Source: Candidatus Bathyarchaeota archaeon B26-1 (GTDB taxonomy: Archaea > Thermoproteota > Bathyarchaeia > Bathyarchaeales > B26-1). From it: a stretch of 11,417 nucleotides of DNA. Positions 5,429 to 11,417 of this stretch are shown in pieces. The position numbers and the translations under genes are program-made. The notes under the pieces were generated by a model. It was not told the DNA's origin and did no database searches. It saw nothing but the letters and a program-made list of their open reading frames with translations. The stretch covers positions 1 through 11,417 of the forward strand of contig LUCD01000093.1 of assembly GCA_001593925.1 (NCBI GenBank). Direction: 5' to 3'. Numbering within the stretch: position 1 is the stretch's first letter; every line of letters starts with the position of its first letter.

Positions 5429-6550
5429 ATGAACTCTCGTGAGAGGCTTCTAAGGGTATTGAGGGGGATGGAGCCTGACAGGGTTCCGATCTCCCTGTAC
5501 GAGTTCGACGACAGCTGGATATATGATTATCCCGAGTATGTTGAGATACTTGATTATGCTAAGGGAAAGACGGATAAGATGTATTTCTGGTCTCCGAGGT
5601 CTGACAGGCCCGTCCTGTTCTATGGCGTGGTCGATGAGGAGAATGTTAGGAGAGTTAGGTGGAGGGAGGGAAACTCCACATACACTAAAACGATAATTGA
5701 GACTCCGAGGGGGAGACTCTATTCCATAACTCGAGAGGATGACGGCGTCCACACGAGCTGGACCGTTGAGCGGCTATGTAAAAGTGCGGAGGACGCGGAG
5801 AAGATATTCTCACTACCATACGAGCCTTGGCGTCCAGAGGTAGACTCCTTCTTCGCCCTCGACAAGAAGCTTGGAGGCTCAGGGATACCTATGGGCGACG
5901 TAGCAGACGCCCTATGCTCAACTGTGGGGCTCTTCGGCTTAACAAGGTTCCTAAAAATCTACATGAAGCGGAGAAGCCTAATCTTCGATCTGATGGACCT
6001 CTTCCAAGAACGAATCCGCAACTACCTGAGACACCTCCTGGAGATGGGAGCGGTAACCCTGTACCGAATCATTGGACCTGAGTACGCAACTCCACCATTC
6101 CTAAGCCCGAGGGACTTCGACCGCCTCGTCTTACCTTATGACGCGGAGCTGGTTGAGCTCCTACACAGCTATGGAGGGATGGCCAGGCTCCACTCACACG
6201 GGAAAGTAAAGCAGGTCTTGCCGTCGTTCAGGGAGATGAAGGTCGACGCCGTGGACCCTTTAGAGCCTCCCCCGGATGGGGATGTGGAGCTGCACGAAGC
6301 TAGGAGAATTCTTGGGAGCGAGGTAACGCTGATCGGGAACATCGAGGAACGGGTCTTCGAGGTTGGGGACAAGCCTGATATAGAGCGTTGGGTCAAGAAA
6401 GCCATAAGGGAGGGAGCGTCGGGGGGAGGCTTCATTCTGTGCCCGACAGCCATGCCGATGACAACCCCCTTAAGCAGGAAGGTGAAGGAAAACATAATTT
6501 ACTACATAGACTGCGGATTAAAGTATGGGAGACTCAAGGGTAAAGGTTAA
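5429..6550 (+). CDS. Uroporphyrinogen decarboxylase (URO-D) superfamily protein, probably methyltransferase-like
   Basis: A 373-residue TIM-barrel protein beginning MNSRERLLRVLRGMEPDRVP, the usual opening of the URO-D superfamily branch that includes MtaA/MtbA/CmuA-type corrinoid:thiol methyltransferases. It lacks the RQAGRY motif of genuine heme-pathway UroD near the N-terminus. The second half has RLHSHGKV (His255, His257), DAVDPLEPPPDGDVEL, LIGNIEE and GGGFILCPT with Cys338. In corrinoid methyltransferases, His-x-Cys and a later Cys bind zinc; His255, His257 and Cys338 could be an equivalent set. This is inference. No corrinoid protein is in the window. It is first in a forward-oriented cluster with sugar genes, suggesting a catabolic or demethylation role, but the substrate is unknown. 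Confidence 0.82.
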   Translation: MNSRERLLRVLRGMEPDRVPISLYEFDDSWIYDYPEYVEILDYAKGKTDKMYFWSPRSDRPVLFYGVVDEENVRRVRWREGNSTYTKTIIETPRGRLYSITREDDGVHTSWTVERLCKSAEDAEKIFSLPYEPWRPEVDSFFALDKKLGGSGIPMGDVADALCSTVGLFGLTRFLKIYMKRRSLIFDLMDLFQERIRNYLRHLLEMGAVTLYRIIGPEYATPPFLSPRDFDRLVLPYDAELVELLHSYGGMARLHSHGKVKQVLPSFREMKVDAVDPLEPPPDGDVELHEARRILGSEVTLIGNIEERVFEVGDKPDIERWVKKAIREGASGGGFILCPTAMPMTTPLSRKVKENIIYYIDCGLKYGRLKGKG

Positions 6551-6584
6551 CCTTAAACGCTCGGAGAAGTGTAGATTGGGGAAT

Positions 6585-8270
6585 ATGCCGGTTAAGGAAG
6601 AGGTTCTCTCACCGGACCTGGCCTTAACGAACGGCAAGATCGTGACTGTGGATGAGGAGTTCTCGATAGCCGAAGCAGTCGCCATCAAGGATGGGAGGTT
6701 CATAGCTGTCGGGAGCAACGAGGAGATAGAGCAGCTCGTAGGGCCAAAAACCAAAGTGATAAACCTCAAAGGTAGAACTGTCCTACCCGGATTGAACGAT
6801 ACGCACCTCCACACGGCAATGGTGGGGCTCGTCTTAGCGCACACTCAGCTCTTCGACGTCTCCTCAATCAAGGAGATCACGGAGAGGCTCAAAAGGCAAG
6901 TAGAGAGGAGCAAGCCCGGGGAATGGGTTTTTGGGAAAGGAGACGCGTGGGAACCAGAAACCCTAAAGGAGAGGAGGTTCCCCCGCAGAGAGGACTTAGA
7001 CCCGATATCCCCGGAGAACCCGGTGGTTATAACGGCCTACAGCTCGTACGGGAGGATAACCGTAGCGAACAGCTACGCCCTAAAGGCCGCCGGAGTGACG
7101 AAGGAGACGCCGAACCCACAAGATGGGAGAATAGATAGGGACTTAGAGACGGGGGAGCCTACTGGAATCCTCATAGACGAGGCGAGACGCTTCATCTTTG
7201 AGAGGTTCCCCATGCCAGCCGCATCATCCGAGATGGACCGTGTCCCTTTGAAGGCTATCGAGGAGGCCATCTTGAGAGCGGACAGGGCGTTCGTTAAGGT
7301 TGGATTGACGAGCGCAACCGACCCGTACGTATTGCCCCACGAGATCAGAGCGTACCAGAACCTGAAGAGTAGAGGCCTATTGAGGGTTCGCTACAACCTG
7401 ATGCCGAGGATCGAAGCCCTAAAGGAGGTTTGGAGCCTGAAGGGCACGGCGTCCCTCATGCCGGGCATATACACGGGCTTCGGGGACGAGAATCTTAGGA
7501 TCGGATGCGTCAAGATGCTATTCGACGGAGGGGTCATGTTCAAGACGGCGTGGATGTACAAGCCATACAGGGGAGAGCCGGACAATTATGGGAAACCCTT
7601 AATGAGGCCGGAGGAGCTCGAGAAGTTGATACTGGAAGCCCACAGGAGAGGCTGGTCGGTCGGGATTCACTGCACAGGCGAGAAAGCCCAAGACTTAGCC
7701 GTCCAAGCTTTGGCGGGAGCCATCGATGAGATGCCCGAGATCAAGGTTAGACACTGCATAATACACGGGTACTTCCCGACGGAAGACTCCTTAAAGACCA
7801 TGAGCAGATACGGGATAATCGAGGCCATACAGCCAAAATACATCAACAGTTGGGGCGAATCCCTCATAAAGAACCTAGGAATCGAGAGAGCCTCAAAGTT
7901 TAAGCCTATAAGGAGCTACCTCGACGCCGGAGTAACCGTTGCAGGAGGATCAGACGCACCCGTCGTCTCCTACAACCCCTTCTTAGGAATCTACGCAGCC
8001 GTAACGAGGAGAACCCAAACCGGGAGGGTTTTAGGGCCTGAAGAGAGGGTCACGGTCGAGGAAGCCATCAAACTCTTCACGATAAACGCCGCATACTCAA
8101 CCTTCGAGGAAGACCTCAAAGGCTCGATAGAACCAGGCAAACTCGCAGACCTCATAGTCCTAGACAGGGATATACTGACCATACCTCCAGAGGAGATAAA
8201 GAGGATAAAGGTCTTAATGACCATAATTGGAGGTGAAATCGCTTATAGAGCTCCAACATTCAAGGATTGA
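6585..8270 (+). CDS. Amidohydrolase family protein (YtcJ/NfdA-like)
   Basis: A 561-residue metal-dependent hydrolase of the amidohydrolase superfamily. It opens with a beta-sandwich (DLALTNGKIVTVDEEFS) and enters the TIM barrel at LPGLNDTHLH (Asp72, His74, His76). Further likely metal or catalytic residues are His362 (GIHCTGE), His394 (IIHGYF) and Asp457 (GGSDAPV). The C-terminus TINAAYSTFEEDLKGSIEPGKLADLIVLDRD closes the sandwich, as in YtcJ and N-substituted formamide deformylase. The substrate cannot be assigned. ATG 6585 is preferred because the family begins shortly before the NGKI strand. ATG 6525 is in frame and would overlap the previous gene by 26 bases, adding 20 residues unlike the fold. 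Close spacing suggests one transcript with the URO-D-like gene. Confidence 0.87.
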   Translation: MPVKEEVLSPDLALTNGKIVTVDEEFSIAEAVAIKDGRFIAVGSNEEIEQLVGPKTKVINLKGRTVLPGLNDTHLHTAMVGLVLAHTQLFDVSSIKEITERLKRQVERSKPGEWVFGKGDAWEPETLKERRFPRREDLDPISPENPVVITAYSSYGRITVANSYALKAAGVTKETPNPQDGRIDRDLETGEPTGILIDEARRFIFERFPMPAASSEMDRVPLKAIEEAILRADRAFVKVGLTSATDPYVLPHEIRAYQNLKSRGLLRVRYNLMPRIEALKEVWSLKGTASLMPGIYTGFGDENLRIGCVKMLFDGGVMFKTAWMYKPYRGEPDNYGKPLMRPEELEKLILEAHRRGWSVGIHCTGEKAQDLAVQALAGAIDEMPEIKVRHCIIHGYFPTEDSLKTMSRYGIIEAIQPKYINSWGESLIKNLGIERASKFKPIRSYLDAGVTVAGGSDAPVVSYNPFLGIYAAVTRRTQTGRVLGPEERVTVEEAIKLFTINAAYSTFEEDLKGSIEPGKLADLIVLDRDILTIPPEEIKRIKVLMTIIGGEIAYRAPTFKD

Positions 8271-8363
8271 ACACTGTGTCGAGCAGGGACTCTTCACCAG
8301 AGAACCTTGATGCGGGCCTTCCCATCGACAAAGTTAAACTCTTCTTTCTCTTCTATTTTATAA

Positions 8364-8369
8364 GAGGAG
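8364..8369 (+). promoter_or_regulatory. Shine-Dalgarno site for the TTG start of xylB
   Basis: GAGGAG lies 6 bases before TTG 8376. A TATA-like AGTTAAAC near 8330-8337 could start a separate transcript near 8360. The 105-base gap after the amidohydrolase holds no gene. Confidence 0.6.
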
Positions 8370-8375
8370 TCGGTT

Positions 8376-9911
8376 TTGGATCGGTCATGCTTTATTGGGG
8401 TTGACGTTGGAACTCAGAGCACGAAGGCTCTCGTGATCGATGGAGGGGACGGCTCGATCCTAAGTAGGGCCTCGGAGCCTTACGGCCTAATCGAGGGTTT
8501 GCCTCCGGGCCACAAGGAACAGGACCCGGCGGTCTGGATATACGCCCTGAAGAAGACCGTTAGGGAAGCCGTTAAGAGGGCCGGCGTCAAGCCTAAGGAT
8601 GTTAAAGGTTTAGGGGTCTCGGGTCAGCAGCACGGGCTTGTCCCTTTAGATAGCTCTGGGAGGGTTATCAGGCCTGCCAAGCTGTGGAATGACACGAGCA
8701 CGACCAGGGAGTGTAGGTACTTGATCAGGAGGCTTGGCGGTAAAAGAGCCGTTATAGGGCTGATAGGGAACACTATACCGCCGGGCTTCACGGCTTCGAA
8801 GATACTTTGGCTTAAGAGGAATGAGCCTTGGAACTACTCGAGGCTCAGCTTGGTCCTCCTCCCCCACGACTACATAAACTATTACCTGACCGGCAGGGCT
8901 GTGATGGAGTATGGAGACGCGTCCGGAACCGCCTTGATGGATGTCAGGTCTCGGAGCTGGTGCATGGAGGTCATAGAGGCGATCGACCCGGAACTGATAG
9001 AGAAGCTTCCGCCGCTGCAACCCTCAGACAGGCCCGTTGGGAAGTTGAGGAAGGAAGCCTCTAAAGAGCTCGGCCTACACGAGGACGTCTTGGTCAGTGC
9101 GGGCGGGGGAGACAACATGATGAGCGCCATAGGGACAGGGAACACCCGTGAGGGTATAGTGACGGCCAGCCTTGGAACATCCGGAACGATCTTCGCGTAC
9201 TCCGAGACGCCGATAGTGGACCCTGAAGGCGAGATAGCCGCGTTCTGCGACTCGACGAACGCTTGGCTTCCACTCCTATGCACGATGAACGTGACCGTTG
9301 CGACGGAGCTCGTTAGAGGGCTCTTCGGCTGGTCCCACGAGGAGATGACAAAGGCCGTCGAGGCCGTCCCGCCCGGATCCGACGGCCTCATACTGCTCCC
9401 ATACTTCGAGGGTGAGAGAACCCCGAACGTTCCGGAGGGAACCGGTGTCTATCTAGGACTTAACAGTAGAACCTTCACGGCTGGGCATATGGCCAGGGCT
9501 GCGATGGAAGGTGCAACCTTGGGGATGAACTACGGCTTGGAGAGGATGAGGAAGTTGGGTATAGAGCCTTCCGAGATAAGGTTGACGGGTGGGGGCTCCA
9601 AGAATAGGGCTTGGAGGCGGATAGCGGCCGACGTCTTCGGGGTGGATGTCGTCTGCCCCATGGTTGAGGAGAGTGCTGCCTACGGGGCGGCCCTGCAGGC
9701 TCTATGGACGTACCTCAACTACGTGGGTGAGAAGGTGACGATACAGGAGTTGACCGACCGGTTCGTCAAGCTCGATGAGGCGACGAGGGTCAAGCCTAAG
9801 GCGGGGAACGTGGAGAGGTACAGGAGGCTCCAGGAGCTCCACAATTATCTGAGCGTGCGGTTGAGGGGGGTCTTCAGGCTGCACCGGGCGTACCTGAACG
9901 ATTACGTTTGA
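8376..9911 (+). CDS. xylB: Xylulokinase (FGGY carbohydrate kinase)
   Basis: It phosphorylates D-xylulose (or a related ketose) with ATP to the 5-phosphate. The 511-residue length fits the family. N-terminal FGGY domain: IGVDVGTQSTKALV (residues 7-20, phosphate loop with Asp10), GVSGQQHGLVPLD and RPAKLWNDTST, the sugar-binding stretch typical of xylulokinases (GQMHG in E. coli). The catalytic base is probably Asp246 in AGGGDNMMSAIGTG, followed by TASLGTSGTIFA. The C-terminal domain has LILLPYFEGERTPN and the ATP-binding LTGGGSKNRAWRRIAADVFG. Ribulokinase and glycerokinase are less likely given GQQHG and KLWND. TTG start supported by GAGGAG. It is followed by a xylose-isomerase-like gene, which makes the pair a probable pentose route. 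Substrate could differ from xylulose. Confidence 0.88.
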   Translation: MDRSCFIGVDVGTQSTKALVIDGGDGSILSRASEPYGLIEGLPPGHKEQDPAVWIYALKKTVREAVKRAGVKPKDVKGLGVSGQQHGLVPLDSSGRVIRPAKLWNDTSTTRECRYLIRRLGGKRAVIGLIGNTIPPGFTASKILWLKRNEPWNYSRLSLVLLPHDYINYYLTGRAVMEYGDASGTALMDVRSRSWCMEVIEAIDPELIEKLPPLQPSDRPVGKLRKEASKELGLHEDVLVSAGGGDNMMSAIGTGNTREGIVTASLGTSGTIFAYSETPIVDPEGEIAAFCDSTNAWLPLLCTMNVTVATELVRGLFGWSHEEMTKAVEAVPPGSDGLILLPYFEGERTPNVPEGTGVYLGLNSRTFTAGHMARAAMEGATLGMNYGLERMRKLGIEPSEIRLTGGGSKNRAWRRIAADVFGVDVVCPMVEESAAYGAALQALWTYLNYVGEKVTIQELTDRFVKLDEATRVKPKAGNVERYRRLQELHNYLSVRLRGVFRLHRAYLNDYV

Positions 9912-9927
9912 GGGGCTTTAGCCTTAC

Positions 9928-9935
9928 TTATTTTA
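9928..9935 (+). promoter_or_regulatory. Possible TATA box for the isomerase-like gene
   Basis: TTATTTTA, 17 bases after the xylB stop, would start RNA near 9958, just before the GGAGG at 9960. Co-transcription with xylB is equally possible. Confidence 0.35.
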
Positions 9936-9959
9936 GGTACATCCAGGCTATCTTTTGTT

Positions 9960-9964
9960 GGAGG
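9960..9964 (+). promoter_or_regulatory. Shine-Dalgarno site deciding the ATG 9974 start
   Basis: GGAGG lies 9 bases before ATG 9974. The frame is open back to a TTG at 9908 overlapping the xylB stop, but that start has no such site. Confidence 0.65.
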
Positions 9965-9973
9965 GGAGTGCTT

Positions 9974-11215
9974 ATGCATGTTTCGAGATTCGAGAATTAT
10001 GGATTAGAATTGCCCTTCGGGGATGAGGTTCTGTCGGAGGCTGGGAAGCCTGTTGCGGGGACATCCTTCACCGACATCAGGTATCAGGCCCTTAGGCTCC
10101 CGCCTGAGAGGCTCCTAGAGAATCTTAAGAGGCCGTATGAGCCGAAGTTCTCCGCCGGAGTCTGGTTCTTCGGGGCTGTGAGCTCGAGGTTCCACCTGCC
10201 ATACAAGGATGAGATGACCATAGAGGAGAGGCTTGAGGTAGCCGGGGAGATGGCTAAGTACGGTTTGAAGGCCGTTGAGGCGCATTATCCATGGGAGATC
10301 AACGAGGAGAACATCCACCTCTATAAGGATTTGGAGAGGCGGCACGGCGTCAGGGTCTCGGCTGTATGCGGGATAGGCGGGGACTTCAGGCAGAGGGACG
10401 CCCAGTTCGGAACCCTGTCGAGCCCGATAAAGGAGGTTAGGGACAAATACCTCCAGATGACGATAAGAGGGTTAGAACTCGCAAGCGAACTGAAGGCTCT
10501 GGCGGTGTGCTGGCCCGGGACGGACGGGTACACGTACCCGCTGGGAACCCACTTCTATGACATGTGGGACAGGTTCGAGGCGGCCATGGCAAAGGCGATG
10601 GATGAGGTTCCAAAAGTCAGGGTTGCCATCGAGCCTAAACCATACGAGCCGGCGATAAACAACATTTACAGGACGACCTCAGACGGAATCTTGATGGCCA
10701 GGGACGTCGAGGCCAGGCTTAGGAACCCGGAGAACCTCGAGCTGCTTAGGAAAGGCCACACCTTGGTCGGCTTGAACCCGGAGGTCGGCCACGTCAGGAT
10801 GGGCTTCGAGGACGTGGCCTACGCGTATGCCAGGGTTATGAGGGAGGCCAGGCTCGCCCACGTCCACCTGAACAGTCAGCCCTTGGGGAATTACGATCAA
10901 GACTTGAATGTTGGGGTTGTGGCTCCCGAGACTGTGGAGGCTCTGCTCTTCGTCTTGAGGCTTTATGGATACACCGAGTACTTGGGTATAGACATAAACC
11001 CTGAGAGGATGCCGGTTCAGGTGGCCTTGGTGAACTGCTTCAACGCGGTTCACTTGGCCAACGGGGTCATCGACAACCTGGACCACGAGGCCGTCCTAGA
11101 CTGCTACTTCAACCCCCACAGGAGGAGGGGGAAACTTGAGAACCTCATAGCTATGGCTCGAGCCGAAGGCGTGGACACGGAGAAGATAATCCCAATAGAG
11201 GCCGTAACCTCCTGA
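9974..11215 (+). CDS. Xylose-isomerase-like TIM-barrel sugar isomerase, divergent
   Basis: A 413-residue protein resembling the short (actinobacterial-type) xylose isomerases, which interconvert aldose and ketose using two divalent metals. Matching segments are SAGVWFFGAVSSRFH (cf. FGLWTVGWQ), an active-site-like His104 in EAHYPW, AIEPKPYEP (Glu220, Lys222), GLNPEVGHVRM (Glu270, His273), HVHLNSQ, YDQDLNVG (Asp308, Asp310) and GIDINPE (Asp340). These correspond to E181, K183, E217, H220, D255, D257 and D287 of the Streptomyces enzyme. The one changed ligand is at HVHLNSQ, where the usual HIDLNGQ Asp245 is replaced by His298. So it may act on a different sugar. ATG 9974 is chosen for its GGAGG. 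It directly follows xylB, the usual partner of XylA. I withhold a gene symbol because of the ligand change. Confidence 0.8.
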   Translation: MHVSRFENYGLELPFGDEVLSEAGKPVAGTSFTDIRYQALRLPPERLLENLKRPYEPKFSAGVWFFGAVSSRFHLPYKDEMTIEERLEVAGEMAKYGLKAVEAHYPWEINEENIHLYKDLERRHGVRVSAVCGIGGDFRQRDAQFGTLSSPIKEVRDKYLQMTIRGLELASELKALAVCWPGTDGYTYPLGTHFYDMWDRFEAAMAKAMDEVPKVRVAIEPKPYEPAINNIYRTTSDGILMARDVEARLRNPENLELLRKGHTLVGLNPEVGHVRMGFEDVAYAYARVMREARLAHVHLNSQPLGNYDQDLNVGVVAPETVEALLFVLRLYGYTEYLGIDINPERMPVQVALVNCFNAVHLANGVIDNLDHEAVLDCYFNPHRRRGKLENLIAMARAEGVDTEKIIPIEAVTS

Positions 11216-11226
11216 AGCCCACAATC

Positions 11227-11266
11227 TTTTTATTGGCCTCGCTATACCAGTATTACAAGCCTTTTT
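11227..11266 (+). terminator. T-tracts after the isomerase gene
   Basis: Two T5 runs (11227-11231 and 11262-11266) follow the last forward gene within 55 bases, in an AT-rich gap between probably convergent genes. Archaeal termination commonly uses such runs. Confidence 0.4.
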
Positions 11267-11355
11267 GTGAAATTCTTATAATTTCGACATTTCCTTCTAT
11301 TCCAAGTCCATACAAGACATGAAATCTTTATTCAATTTCGGTCTTTCCGGGATTT

Positions 11356-11417
11356 TTAGGGATGTGGGTTTAGGGGTCGTAGTCTTCCGGCTTTTAGGGC
11401 TTCGCTGTAGATTGTGG
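11356..11417 (-). CDS. Possible C-terminal end of a convergent gene, partial
   Basis: Read leftward from the right edge, one frame gives TIYSEALKAGRLRPLNPHP and then TAA (11358-11356). The composition looks like an ordinary protein C-terminus, unlike the other open frames here, which are lysine/proline/threonine-rich. Nineteen residues are too few to name a family. Confidence 0.35.
   Translation of the reverse strand, partial: TIYSEALKAGRLRPLNPHP

Noticed and set aside
8646..9391. Long reverse frames inside xylB
   Set aside because: They are shadows of GC-rich codons in a conserved kinase, with no start signals.
11300..11416. Second reverse open frame at the right edge
   Set aside because: It is open from the edge to a TAG near 11300, but its composition (runs of Lys, Pro and Thr) looks non-coding, and the frame ending at 11356 is more protein-like.
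1..11417. CRISPR arrays, rRNA genes, intact insertion sequences
   Set aside because: No regularly spaced repeats, rRNA signatures or transposase frames were found on either strand.

Overview
The window reads as an archaeal chromosome segment, most likely from the crenarchaeal/TACK side (Bathyarchaeia, Aigarchaeota or a related thermophilic lineage). The support is a Cbf5-type pseudouridine synthase gene interrupted by a bulge-helix-bulge (BHB) intron, a CCA-encoding tRNA-Ser with two BHB introns, a stand-alone GMP synthase ATP-pyrophosphatase subunit, archaeal TATA-like promoters about 25-30 bases before gene starts, and heavy use of AGG/AGA arginine codons. The lineage is an inference; no marker gene settles it.

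Region 1-1190 is an RNA-processing block. It holds cbf5 (5' end outside the window), whose catalytic aspartate codon is split by a 26-nt intron at 209-234, and tRNA-Ser(GGA), which matures only after removal of 20-nt and 21-nt introns. All three introns share one layout: 5' bulge AGA cut after AG, a short intron hairpin, then four intron bases pairing with the exon. That is the substrate expected for the archaeal tRNA splicing endonuclease. Without the cbf5 intron the gene looks truncated at both the N-terminus and the active site.

Region 1190-4700 holds three apparently independent, separately promoted genes: a winged-helix regulator with an N-terminal coiled coil, a methyltransferase with a fused Trm112-like zinc ribbon (true start probably TTG 2273), and GuaAb. 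Between the first two lies a 375-nt gap with a run of hairpins ending in an intrinsic-terminator-like stem and T-tract (about 1921-2124), a candidate structured ncRNA.

Region 4700-5430 is mostly non-coding. It has a strong hairpin at 4727-4773 and a small reverse-strand gene (about 4938-5242) whose frame appears interrupted near 5213.

Region 5429-11215 is a forward-strand catabolic-looking cluster: a URO-D-superfamily protein (probably methyltransferase-like, not true heme UroD), a YtcJ/NfdA-like amidohydrolase, xylulokinase, and a divergent xylose-isomerase-like TIM barrel. The last two would make an isomerase-kinase route for a pentose (aldose to ketose to ketose 5-phosphate), which is unusual in archaea. 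A T-rich stretch follows, and the tail of a possible convergent gene reaches the right edge. No CRISPR array, rRNA, or intact insertion sequence was seen.
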